A stretch of 46,754 bases of DNA from a virus: positions 1-46,754 of the IMG/VR virus record IMGVR_UViG_3300009702_000034; one strand, given 5' to 3'. The notes beneath the pieces are model-generated. The model ran no database searches. It was not told the origin of the DNA and saw only the letters and a list, made by a program, of their open reading frames with translations. Below are positions 23,775 to 31,890 of the stretch, piece after piece (within the stretch, counting starts at the first letter, position 1; each line of letters starts with the position of its first letter). The translations under genes were made by a program, and so were the position numbers.

Positions 23775-24525
23775 ATTGAAGCTCCAGGATATGGGTCACA
23801 ACGTTGACACCTTAGAAGAGGGTGTTGTCGAGTCCTTCAAGGAGGCGGTCCATGGTCTTGCCAGGGCAGCTCAAGCTGAGTGGATCAGATTGGCTCAGGC
23901 TCGCCTTCATACATCCCGTGACGCCTACGTCCAGGGTCTCAGGCAAGCCGAGAGTTTTGGTAAATCAAATATTGGCGGACAGCCAGAATACGAAGTACAA
24001 CTTGTAGGAAGAATGGCGAATAATTTTGAATTTGGGATGAGCAGCTTCGACATGAAGTCGTCTCGGCCAGGATGGTTGGGAGGATCGAAGGCGAAGATAA
24101 GCAAAGAAGGATTCAGATACGCGGTCATTCCGTTCCGCCATTCCACAGGGAATTCGCCTCGTCTTCAGTACACTGGGAAAGCCGTTGAACAGAATCTAAA
24201 GCAAGAGCTGAAGAAGACGGTAAAGGCATATGGACTCGATAGGATGCTGAAGTCAGCGACAGGTCAGGTGATAGAAGGTGCTGCCGGACGAGTACCGAGC
24301 AATGCTCCAGTACATCCGTTCCTCCAGGGTTTGACTAGGTACCAGAAGAAGAACAAGGGAAAAGGATCGTCAATGCTTATGACATTCAGGGTCATGAGCG
24401 AGAAGTCTCCCGAGGACTCCTGGATTCATCCTGGGCTCGACGGAGCCCATCTCCTTCCCGAGGTTGGGAGATACGTAGATAAAGAGTCAGAACGGATCAT
24501 CGACATGATCATGAGCGCAGCATGA
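23758..24525 (+). CDS. HK97 gp10-like neck protein (probable)
   Basis: A 255-residue protein, GTG start, overlapping the previous gene by 17 bases. The N-terminal helix (LEEGVVESFKEAVHGLARAAQAEWIRLAQARL) and following YVQGLRQAESFG, plus later YAVIPFRHSTG and a C-terminal WIHPGLDGAHLL...YVDKESERIIDMIMSA, fit the HK97 gp10-like/tail-attachment family, in which a phage-type 'W-x-H-PG' segment near the end is common. It overlaps the next start by ATGA. The role would be joining head to tail. Confidence 0.68.
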   Translation: MTVSFKLKLQDMGHNVDTLEEGVVESFKEAVHGLARAAQAEWIRLAQARLHTSRDAYVQGLRQAESFGKSNIGGQPEYEVQLVGRMANNFEFGMSSFDMKSSRPGWLGGSKAKISKEGFRYAVIPFRHSTGNSPRLQYTGKAVEQNLKQELKKTVKAYGLDRMLKSATGQVIEGAAGRVPSNAPVHPFLQGLTRYQKKNKGKGSSMLMTFRVMSEKSPEDSWIHPGLDGAHLLPEVGRYVDKESERIIDMIMSAA

Positions 24526-25244
24526 ATACGGCCTTAACTCAATTTCCGCCGCCCGCCATAAGCGCAGAGAGTTGCGTCACAGGTGTGTTCCCGGTCGATT
24601 TTATTTTCGAGATATTCTTCGAGAGGGGCCTCAAATGGTTCCGTGAAGAAGCTAGGGCGCCTGATCTTGTCTACGCTCATTTGAAGAATGACTATCTGAA
24701 GTCCCGCTACGGCCAGAGCAAGATCGACGAGATCGCAAAATACATCCGTGAAACAGAGATCGACATCTTCCAGTCCTTCCCTGTCGATGACATGGAGGCT
24801 CCGGCTATATCTCTCAATCTCCAGGGCCAGGAGGAGATTGTCCAAGATGCGGGGCTCGATGACTACTCCGGGTCCATCGACACACTCGACACACTTGGCA
24901 ATATCATTGATAGACAGCAGAGAGCATACATCCCGACCCGATCCCAGATCCTGGTCGGTATTCATGCGACAGGGAGCCCTGATAAGGTCAAGTACCTTTA
25001 CTATCTGGCTTCCTATCTGCTGAGTGCTTTCAAGTCGGACCTGCAACGGATTCCTGGCCAAGAGAACGGTCTTTTCAACATCACATTCAGGGCGAGCGAT
25101 CTATCTCGTCTGAATGACTTTTTGCCACAGAACATGTTCTCGCGGTTTATGACTGTGACAGCCGAGCACTTCGACGTAGTCGAGCGCGAAAAAGATGTCA
25201 TGATCACTGACTTCGAGGTCAACGTGGACGTCAATGGAGGGTGA
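24522..25244 (+). CDS. Putative tail terminator/neck protein, 240 aa
   Basis: Starts at an ATG overlapping the preceding stop. It has an alpha/beta pattern with FIFEIFFERGLKWFREEA, an acidic middle containing AISLNLQGQEEIVQDAGLDDY, then RSQILVGIHATGSPDKVKYLYYLASYLLSAFKSDL and a terminal MTVTAEHFDVVEREKDVMITDFEVNVDV strand pair. Gene order (neck genes upstream, sheath downstream) is that of a tail-terminator or tail-completion protein. The family match is not secure. Confidence 0.6.
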   Translation: MNTALTQFPPPAISAESCVTGVFPVDFIFEIFFERGLKWFREEARAPDLVYAHLKNDYLKSRYGQSKIDEIAKYIRETEIDIFQSFPVDDMEAPAISLNLQGQEEIVQDAGLDDYSGSIDTLDTLGNIIDRQQRAYIPTRSQILVGIHATGSPDKVKYLYYLASYLLSAFKSDLQRIPGQENGLFNITFRASDLSRLNDFLPQNMFSRFMTVTAEHFDVVEREKDVMITDFEVNVDVNGG

Positions 25245-25245
25245 G

Positions 25246-25416
25246 ATGGGCAAGAAACCTGTTGGTACGAGTGTGTCCGACGCCACTGGGCCTCAGTCTA
25301 GCGAGACCACTGGCAAGGGTCCTTCTGCAAAGGCGGCTCCTAAAAAGGAGTTCGACGTCGAGGCAAAGGTCAAGAAGATTGAAGCTTCGAAGATGCCTGA
25401 TTGGCAGAAGAAGTAG
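25246..25416 (+). CDS. Small protein ending at an in-frame amber codon, 56 aa
   Basis: ATG 25246 follows GGAGGGTGAG closely. The product is a flexible Thr/Ser/Gly/Pro/Ala-rich N-terminus followed by a charged helix (EFDVEAKVKKIEASKMPDWQKK) that ends at TAG 25414-25416. The same frame continues after the TAG for 61 more codons without a stop, so this may be the N-terminal part of a longer protein (see the next feature and the findings). The helix contains the degenerate palindrome. It lies immediately upstream of the tail sheath gene. Confidence 0.6.
   Translation: MGKKPVGTSVSDATGPQSSETTGKGPSAKAAPKKEFDVEAKVKKIEASKMPDWQKK
25351..25361. repeat. Degenerate palindrome site, TTCGACGTCGA
   Basis: Eleven bases identical to the middle of the 14-bp palindrome, centred on the same GACGTC core, with outer positions changed to G on both sides (AGTTCGACGTCGAGG). 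It is read as FDVE, the same peptide as in copies 7 and 8. It may be a weaker site or a chance match. Confidence 0.5.
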
Positions 25417-25428
25417 TACATCCGAGAC

Positions 25429-25602
25429 TTGAAAAAATCGGGTCAAAGGGAGTCGGGTGCGAAGCTGATATCGTTCACGGTCTATGCTAACATTAAGAAA
25501 ATTTCAGAGCATATCCGTGAGGGAATGAAGCACTATCCGGCAGCGAAGGGCATGGTGACTGCGACTTTCGAGGACTGGGAAGCGGCTTACAAGGGCTTTT
25601 AA
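25429..25602 (+). CDS. Downstream half of amber-split ORF, 57 aa as a separate gene
   Basis: Directly after TAG 25414-25416 the same frame stays open to TAA 25600-25602 and encodes YIRDLKKSGQRESGAKLISF, continuing to a C-terminal FEDWEAAYKGF. As a free gene the only early start is TTG 25429, with no ribosome-binding site. The segment has a good amphipathic/globular pattern (FTVYANIKKISEHIREGMKHYP) and looks protein-coding. Possible explanations are stop-codon readthrough, a nonsense mutation splitting one gene, or initiation at the poor TTG. It is followed by AAGGAGG of the sheath gene. Confidence 0.45.
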   Translation: MKKSGQRESGAKLISFTVYANIKKISEHIREGMKHYPAAKGMVTATFEDWEAAYKGF

Positions 25603-25613
25603 GGAGGCATTAA

Positions 25614-27767
25614 ATGTCGATTCAGAGGAATTTCGGTGGCGCTGCCATCAGTAAGCCAGGAGCCTACACAAGCATTAAGGTCCAGAACCTTACTGGCTTC
25701 CCGCTCCAACCGACGGGCATTGTCGGCATCATTGGGGAGGCTGTCGGCGGTGAGCCGGGTATCATCGATGAGCTTAGCGGACCTGCAATCCAGGCTGCTA
25801 AGGATCGTTATAAGTCCGGACCCATCAAAGATGCACTTGGGCTTCTTTCGGCTCCGTCTAATGACGCAAGAATCGCAAATGGTGCAAGCAAGATCGTCGT
25901 TTTGAAGGTTAATCCTTCAACTCAGGCATCTCTTGACCTGAACAACAATTTTCCCACACCTGGGGTTATTCTTGGCCTCAAGTCAAAGAACTATGGGGAC
26001 GATGAGAACGGATTGAATCTCGTCGTTGCAGAGGGGACAGTCGCAGACGCCGACGCTAAGATCCTCGGAACTATCGACGGTCCGTTCAACATGACAGGCG
26101 GTGGTCAGACCCTGATCCTGAAGATCAACGGGACGACTTACACCTACACAACGACTCTGAGTGGTGCTGCTGAAACGGCAACAGCCGTCGAGACTGACCT
26201 CAACACTGTTGGATCGTGGGCTCCTTCGAAGCCGATCATCGCGACTACGAACGGCAACAAGGTCGATATCACTCTCGACTCAGCAACGCTAACATCGGCC
26301 GCACTCGACTACGGCTACATCTTGGTTGACCCAGCATCGACTGCCGACACGATTTTCGGTCTGGCTGGTTCGAACCGTGGTGTAAAGGGAAGCCGTTTCT
26401 TCACGCTCATTAAGGGGTCGGTGTCTGAGGATGCTGATAGAGAGTTTGGCGGTGTCGGCATTGTTTCGGTTGCCTACGCGGGCGCAGGGACCAGCGCCTT
26501 GTTGAAGATCGAAGACTCGCTCGGCGCTAGGAAGTTCACGGTCACAGTTGCAGGGGCACCTAGCGATGATCTCGACCTTACTCTCGGTGTTGACGATGGC
26601 AGTGGCGTCACGGCTCCTAGGATGACAGTCAAAGAGCTTGTCGATCGGATCAATGCGAACGTGAACTACACGGCAACGGTGGTCGGGCCGAACCCGGATC
26701 TCAACGCAACGGAACTCGACTACTATACCGACGTTGAGATCATTGATGCGGCACTCGTTCTGAAGCGCGACATCCAAGACACAGTCGACTATCTGAATGT
26801 CTTTAGTGGACTGGTCAATGCGGAACGCAAGTCCAATGTCGCAGGCGCAATCGCTACCTTCGGGACGGCAGTCAACTTCACAGGTGGTACGGACGGTACA
26901 GCTGCCAACTCTGACTGGCTTAACGCACTTGCGAAGCTCGAAGGGGTTAGGGTCAACGAAGTGGTGCCGCTGATCTCGGCAGACAAGGGCTCTGTCTCGA
27001 TCGACACGATCAACGTTGCGACCAATGCGCACATGCGGAAAATGTGGTCTGTGAAAGGACGCTCTGAGAGAAACGGCTATGTTTCTAAGCAGGCTTCCAA
27101 GGCTGATCTGAAAGACGCGGCCAGGGCGCTCAATAGTGAGCTAGTCTCGATCCTAGGCCAGGATACGGAAGTCTTGAGCGAATCAGCCCAGGCTCTAACC
27201 TTCCTTCCGCCATGGGCTACCGCATGTCTCGTAGCAGGCTTGCAGGCCGGCTCTGAAGTCGGTGAGCCGACGACCTTCAAGTTCGCAAATTGCAATGGCT
27301 TGCGCGTCAAAGATGGCTCTTGGGACCCGAAGGTCGACTTCGATGAGATGATCGAGGCTGGCGTCACTTTCTTGGAGCCAGTTGATGCAGGTGGTTTCCG
27401 AGTAGTGGTGGGCAACACGACCTACAGTAAGGATGGAAGTTTCGTTTACAACAGGGTCTCAGTGGTCGAAGCCGCTGGCTTTGTCGCATTCGATCTTCGT
27501 CAGAACCTTGAAGCTGTGTTCACTGGAACTAAGGCTAAGACTGGTTCAGCTGGGGCGATTGCGAACTTCATCACTGCTAGGACCCAAGAGTATCTCGATG
27601 CAGACGTGATTGTCGGCGATGACAACAATGATGGGAAGGGATTCAAGGATTTGACCGTCGTTCTCGAAGGGAACACAGCGGCTATCAATATCACGATCAC
27701 GCCAGTTCAGGGGATCGACTTTATGTTGCCCACGATCTACTTGGCTGACATTCGTCAATCAGCGTGA
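25614..27767 (+). CDS. Tail sheath protein
   Basis: A contractile sheath subunit of 717 residues. The start has the family's typical GGAAISKPGAYTSIKVQN pattern and the C-terminal third carries the conserved core: LEPVDAGGFRVVVGNTTYSKDGSFVYNRVSVVEAAGFVAFDLRQNLEAVF, then TARTQEYLDADVIVG and a terminal GIDFMLPTIYLADI strand. The middle (about residues 150-470) carries added surface domains, including a module with QTLILKINGTTYTYTTTLSG and VETDL similar in pattern to those in other virion proteins here. AAGGAGG precedes the ATG. This proves the contractile tail. Confidence 0.92.
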   Translation: MSIQRNFGGAAISKPGAYTSIKVQNLTGFPLQPTGIVGIIGEAVGGEPGIIDELSGPAIQAAKDRYKSGPIKDALGLLSAPSNDARIANGASKIVVLKVNPSTQASLDLNNNFPTPGVILGLKSKNYGDDENGLNLVVAEGTVADADAKILGTIDGPFNMTGGGQTLILKINGTTYTYTTTLSGAAETATAVETDLNTVGSWAPSKPIIATTNGNKVDITLDSATLTSAALDYGYILVDPASTADTIFGLAGSNRGVKGSRFFTLIKGSVSEDADREFGGVGIVSVAYAGAGTSALLKIEDSLGARKFTVTVAGAPSDDLDLTLGVDDGSGVTAPRMTVKELVDRINANVNYTATVVGPNPDLNATELDYYTDVEIIDAALVLKRDIQDTVDYLNVFSGLVNAERKSNVAGAIATFGTAVNFTGGTDGTAANSDWLNALAKLEGVRVNEVVPLISADKGSVSIDTINVATNAHMRKMWSVKGRSERNGYVSKQASKADLKDAARALNSELVSILGQDTEVLSESAQALTFLPPWATACLVAGLQAGSEVGEPTTFKFANCNGLRVKDGSWDPKVDFDEMIEAGVTFLEPVDAGGFRVVVGNTTYSKDGSFVYNRVSVVEAAGFVAFDLRQNLEAVFTGTKAKTGSAGAIANFITARTQEYLDADVIVGDDNNDGKGFKDLTVVLEGNTAAINITITPVQGIDFMLPTIYLADIRQSA

Positions 27768-27795
27768 GGAACCCTGAACTCATAGGAGTGTTGCC

Positions 27796-28212
27796 ATGAC
27801 GACGGTGATGACAGGTGCGAAGGCGATTTTCTCGCTAGCAGGCGTGAAGGTCGGGTTCTCTTCGCAAGTCCAATACAATGAGAATATCGCTTATGAGCCG
27901 ATTAATGTTCTCGATAAGCTCGAAGTCTTGGAACATGCTGAGACCGGCTACACAGTCGATCTTAGTGTCCAGAACTTTAGAGTTCCGAACGCTTCGGTCA
28001 AACAATTGGGGATCATGAGCAAGCTCCCACAGATCCTGACTCAAGGTGAGTTGGATGCTGTGCTCATCGACAAAGTCACTGGGGCTACAATCCTTCTCAT
28101 GACCGGAGTGAAGATCCAGGCGCGGCAGACAACTGTCGATGCGCGTGGGGTCATGACTGAGACTTGGAACTTCGTTGCACGCCAAGCAACGGATGAGTCC
28201 AACGCAGGTTGA
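27796..28212 (+). CDS. Tail tube protein
   Basis: A 138-residue protein right after the sheath, the standard position and length for the myovirus inner tube subunit. It has a beta pattern with VKVGFSSQVQYNENIAYEPINVLDKLEVLEHAETGYTVDLSVQNFRV and a closing ILLMTGVKIQARQTTVDARGVMTETWNFVARQA, as in tube proteins. It is followed by an 81-base non-coding gap with a hairpin. Confidence 0.87.
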   Translation: MTTVMTGAKAIFSLAGVKVGFSSQVQYNENIAYEPINVLDKLEVLEHAETGYTVDLSVQNFRVPNASVKQLGIMSKLPQILTQGELDAVLIDKVTGATILLMTGVKIQARQTTVDARGVMTETWNFVARQATDESNAG

Positions 28213-28252
28213 TCGGTAGTTAACGCAAAGCCGACAGCGACATGAGCGGCCG

Positions 28253-28269
28253 GGGTGTGCGATGCACCC
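28253..28269 (+). terminator. Weak hairpin after the tail tube gene
   Basis: GGGTGT pairs with GCACCC (including one G-T) around GCGAT in the 81-base gap between tube and chaperone genes. There is no T tract; it could be an attenuator or mRNA-processing hairpin that lowers expression of the downstream genes. Confidence 0.4.
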
Positions 28270-28293
28270 TTACACGATCAAAAGGATAAAATT

Positions 28294-28758
28294 ATGAGCA
28301 CACTTCCGAGCATGGAATACAAGTTCCATGTAAATATCGAAGGATCTGAGTCAAAGGCCATTTGGCACGGAGACTTCAAGTACAAGCGACCTTCCTTAGG
28401 CGATAGGGCACGCATTGACGTTATGCGGGCACGCCTATCCGGCGACCTCGAAACGATCTCAGTCGAAGTCGCAGACTTCATCGAAGCAGTTTCACATCTT
28501 CGTTACACACTCGTTGACTTCCCAAAATGGTGGGGAGAAGCGAACTATGGCTACGACCTTTATGACGGCAATGTCATCAGCGAGATTTACAATAAGGTTC
28601 TCGCCTATGAAGCCGGTTTCAAAGAAAGGTTGACAAGTGGTGACGAAAAAGATGTAGAGGCAGGCAAAGATGAACCCTTCTCTATCGATGAATCTTTATC
28701 GCCCACCATCACTTCAGGAGCGACTGGACCGACTCCGGAAGTCGGAACCCAACTATGA
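28294..28758 (+). CDS. Tail assembly chaperone, first frame (G)
   Basis: The start is ATG 28294, with AAAAGGAT upstream; an earlier ATG at 28255 lies in the hairpin region and lacks a site. A 154-residue protein located between tube and tape measure, the universal place of the G/GT chaperone pair that coats the tape measure during tail assembly. The content is alpha/beta with a polar Ser/Thr/Pro-rich C-terminus after residue 125. The last 89 bases overlap a second open frame, as expected for programmed frameshifting. Confidence 0.8.
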   Translation: MSTLPSMEYKFHVNIEGSESKAIWHGDFKYKRPSLGDRARIDVMRARLSGDLETISVEVADFIEAVSHLRYTLVDFPKWWGEANYGYDLYDGNVISEIYNKVLAYEAGFKERLTSGDEKDVEAGKDEPFSIDESLSPTITSGATGPTPEVGTQL

Positions 28759-29188
28759 CAACCTCCGAAGAATTGCGATCTCGAATCTCAATTCAGGGGA
28801 GAGGGCTCTTGAACTATGGTGGCGGAAGAAGTACCGAGTTCCTCCAAAGAATTTTGAGGAATATACTCTCGAAGAACTTTTGATAGAAAATTTTGAGGAC
28901 TTCTATACGCAAGACAGAAAGCGCATCGAAGAATTCTTCGAGCAGGTAGACGGAGAGAAAGAAGCCTGGGATGGAAGCGTAGATCCTGAAGTCGACGAGG
29001 TTCTGAAGAGACTTGGCAAGGGCAAAGAGCACCTCCTTGAGAAGTACAAGACAGAAGGTGACGAGAATCTCAGCGATGAAGAGTGCGAGAAGATTCTGAC
29101 GAGTGCGGGGAAGAGGCTGCCGACTATCAGGAAGGGTGCTTCTTCTGACCCAAGTTTCGATTTCGAAGACGTTTTCATGGGTGACTGA
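28670..29188 (+). CDS. Tail assembly chaperone, second frame (T part)
   Basis: Open in the +1 frame relative to G and overlapping its end. It can be translated from ATG 28670 (AGAGGCAAAG upstream) as 172 residues or joined to G by a +1 (or -2) shift. Candidate slip sites in G are CCC-T at 'GAA CCC TTC' and CCC-A at 'TCG CCC ACC'. The protein is helical with an early RPPSLQERLDRLRKSEPNYDNLRRIAISN, then WWRKKYRVPPKNFEEYT and acidic helices. The stop overlaps the tape-measure ATG. Confidence 0.78.
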   Translation: MNPSLSMNLYRPPSLQERLDRLRKSEPNYDNLRRIAISNLNSGERALELWWRKKYRVPPKNFEEYTLEELLIENFEDFYTQDRKRIEEFFEQVDGEKEAWDGSVDPEVDEVLKRLGKGKEHLLEKYKTEGDENLSDEECEKILTSAGKRLPTIRKGASSDPSFDFEDVFMGD

Positions 29189-31890
29189 TGGCACGTCAGG
29201 CAAAGATCAAACTTGGACTGGATATCAAGCCTCTTAAGGAGGCTACCGCCGAGGCCAAAAAGGCCCTTGAGGACATTGGCAATGTAAAGCTCGATAAGAG
29301 CATCAAAAAAGCCTTCAATAAGCAAGCCCTCAAGGACATGACGCATCAGGCGACCCTCTATCGGTCGATCATCTCTGATGCGACAAAAGAACTCACATCT
29401 ATGGGAAAGTCGAGCGAGAAGGCTTGGGACCATAAGCGGGCCCAAAAGCTCGTCGAGACTATCCGCCAAACCAAGAATGAACTCAGAGACCTCTCTAGGA
29501 TGCAGAGGTCCATGTCCCCAGTCGGTGGGATTATGGGCGGCATTGGCGGTCTCGGTGGAGGGATGGGTCGCGTCTCGGGAATGAATCCCCGGGCCATAGG
29601 CGGGAGGTTTCTAGGAGGCCTAGGGCTAAGCCTTGGCGTTGGCATGGCAATTCATAGGAGCCTTGGCCAGGCTACGCAGTCTATGGCTCTGAGGGAGTTG
29701 ACTGGCGGGACGACTGTAGGGACAGGGTCTCAATTCGGGTTCACTCGGTCAGAGAGGCGAGCCAGGGGGTTAGAGGTCGCCAGGGGCATGGGTCGGAATG
29801 TAACTGGCGCCGAACTCACAGGACAGGTGAATCTCGGAGAGGCTCTTCAAAGATCGTTTGGGATCAGCGGCGGTTCTTTCGGTGCGGCTATAGGTGCGGC
29901 ACGTAAGGCTGGAGTCAAGAATCAGGGCGAGTTTGTAGCTGACGCTGTCGGTGATGCAGTCGCTGATGGGATCACGGGCTCAGCTGTCGGCGAATATCTG
30001 TCAAGTATGACTTCCTACCTGGCGACCATGTCCAAGGGTGTTGATATCGACGATAAGTCACTGAGGGGTTTTGCAGGTGCTCTCGGGGACATGGACTTCT
30101 TCAAGAGGAGCCCTGAAAGAATCTTCGATACGATCCAGAACCTTGGGAAGACGTTCTCTGGCGGTGGGAACCAGTTCCAACAGTTCCTTTCATATAGGGC
30201 ATTTCAGGGTGCTTCTGGTGTGGGAGGCGCTGACTCGGCGTCTGCCTTCCGGGTCAGGCAAAATCTTGGGTTGTTCGGTGGCAATAAGGGACTTGCAGAG
30301 AAATTCAACAAGCTCGGAATGAAAGATGTCGCGAAAACCATAAGCACAGGTGGCGCGACAATCATTAATGAGATGCTGAAGACAGCATTTAAAGATGCAG
30401 TGGCAGGAGGGAACGGGAAATCTGCAACCTCTCTAGCGATTTTCCAAGAGACTACCGGGCTTCATGGTCAATCAGGACCAGAGATTTTTGCGAAGTTGAT
30501 GGGTCAGAAACAGAGAACGGGTAGGGTCAGAGGGCTTGCAAGTGGTGACATAAAGAAATTTAAAGACGCGATGCTTTCCCCGCAACAACGAGCTGAAAAG
30601 AACATGAAGTCATTTGACGGATCGGTTCTGAAGTTCGGACAGCGCGTTGATGACATCCAGAACCTTATCTCTGACAACCTCACTAGCGCTGTGACAAAAT
30701 TTGTAGGAGCAGTCGATAAGTTCGCAGACATGGCTGGCATCCATGACGATCTAACGAAACTAATAGCAGTCCTTGCAGGAGGTAAGGCAGTAGGACTCCT
30801 GTCTAAGGGATTCAGAGGTGGAGGTGGTCTTGGCGGTCCTGGGGGCGCTATTCTTGGCGGCGGTGGGGTTAAGAATACTCTCGGAACTCTTATAGGAGTT
30901 GCAGGAGCGTTTGAGCTTGGTCGTGAATTCGGGAAGGGTGCCCGAGATATCCTCAACAAGTGGACAGACAATGAGTTTGAGAACTCTCTCGATAAGTTCT
31001 GGTCGAAGATCACTGGTGGTTTTGATTTCTCCAACGAGGAAAAGTTCCGGAACTTCACAACTGACAAAGGTCCGAGCCTAATCAGGGAGGCTCGCAAACA
31101 GGGAATGATTGGGGAGAAGGGTGTCCTCAGCCAGAACAAGATGCGTGACATATTCAACTTTAGTCGCGGTCAAGACGAGGACATTAGCAATGCAGCCCTG
31201 CTCAAGATGTATCAGACAGAAGAGAAGAGGAAGTTAACTGGGATACAGGACAAGAAAAACAGGGCGATGATAGAAAATATGGTCGGTATCGTGTCTGATA
31301 CTGGCGATGATGATGTCTCAAATGCAGTAGACGAATTCTCAGAAGGGCACACTCCGACATTTCAGACTGGCGGCTCAGTAATGAGTCGGAGAAACAGGGA
31401 CAAAAGGTCTGACGCAGCGGCAAAGTTTTTTAGGAACAAGGGTAGAGGAAACAGCAAGCTCTCGAAAATATGGGACGCAATCAAAAAGAGCTTTGGAGGA
31501 GAAGACTTACTAAGGACTGGACCGCAGCGGGCAGCCCGTAAGATGCGCGGGCATCAAGCAGGTGGGGCGATTGACTCGGTCAATATCAAGGCCAGTGACG
31601 GAGAGTTCATCGTCAATAGGGAGGACACCAGTCGTAACCTTGGAGCATTGATCCATGCGAACAACGGCGGATTGATCCAACCCATTGGCGCATCGGCTAT
31701 GTCTTCATCCATGCCCACAGACATGCCTAGCGGCGGTCCATTGCCTGACGTCCAGTCAAATACTGATGCGATGGACGCGAACACTCAGGCGATCATTCAG
31801 CTTGCGCAAGCCCTTTCTGGGATGGGTAGAAACGAGCCCCAGAGAGGATTCCCTCGGGGCCCAAGTTCCAGGCTTGGTAAGGCGCTATGA
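29188..31890 (+). CDS. Tail tape measure protein
   Basis: A 900-residue protein after the chaperone pair. It begins with helical segments (AEAKKALEDIGNVKLDKSIKKAF), a Gly/Met-rich hydrophobic region (110-165: GGIMGGIGGLGGGMGRVSGM...LGLSLGVGMAIH), a long central part of phage minor-tail type (FSGGGNQFQQFLSYRAFQGASGVGGADSASAFRVRQNLGLFGGNKG), a second Gly-rich hydrophobic stretch (540-590), and a C-terminal 'RKMRGHQAGGAIDSVNIKASDGEFIVNRE' segment found in many tape measures. If tail length scales in the usual way the tail would be about 130-140 nm; this is an estimate. Confidence 0.88.
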   Translation: MARQAKIKLGLDIKPLKEATAEAKKALEDIGNVKLDKSIKKAFNKQALKDMTHQATLYRSIISDATKELTSMGKSSEKAWDHKRAQKLVETIRQTKNELRDLSRMQRSMSPVGGIMGGIGGLGGGMGRVSGMNPRAIGGRFLGGLGLSLGVGMAIHRSLGQATQSMALRELTGGTTVGTGSQFGFTRSERRARGLEVARGMGRNVTGAELTGQVNLGEALQRSFGISGGSFGAAIGAARKAGVKNQGEFVADAVGDAVADGITGSAVGEYLSSMTSYLATMSKGVDIDDKSLRGFAGALGDMDFFKRSPERIFDTIQNLGKTFSGGGNQFQQFLSYRAFQGASGVGGADSASAFRVRQNLGLFGGNKGLAEKFNKLGMKDVAKTISTGGATIINEMLKTAFKDAVAGGNGKSATSLAIFQETTGLHGQSGPEIFAKLMGQKQRTGRVRGLASGDIKKFKDAMLSPQQRAEKNMKSFDGSVLKFGQRVDDIQNLISDNLTSAVTKFVGAVDKFADMAGIHDDLTKLIAVLAGGKAVGLLSKGFRGGGGLGGPGGAILGGGGVKNTLGTLIGVAGAFELGREFGKGARDILNKWTDNEFENSLDKFWSKITGGFDFSNEEKFRNFTTDKGPSLIREARKQGMIGEKGVLSQNKMRDIFNFSRGQDEDISNAALLKMYQTEEKRKLTGIQDKKNRAMIENMVGIVSDTGDDDVSNAVDEFSEGHTPTFQTGGSVMSRRNRDKRSDAAAKFFRNKGRGNSKLSKIWDAIKKSFGGEDLLRTGPQRAARKMRGHQAGGAIDSVNIKASDGEFIVNREDTSRNLGALIHANNGGLIQPIGASAMSSSMPTDMPSGGPLPDVQSNTDAMDANTQAIIQLAQALSGMGRNEPQRGFPRGPSSRLGKAL

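Noticed and set aside
25414-25416. Genome-wide reassignment of TAG to an amino acid
   Set aside because: TAG ends several well-defined genes here, with new starts immediately after (for example 17374-17376, 21748-21750, 23022-23024).
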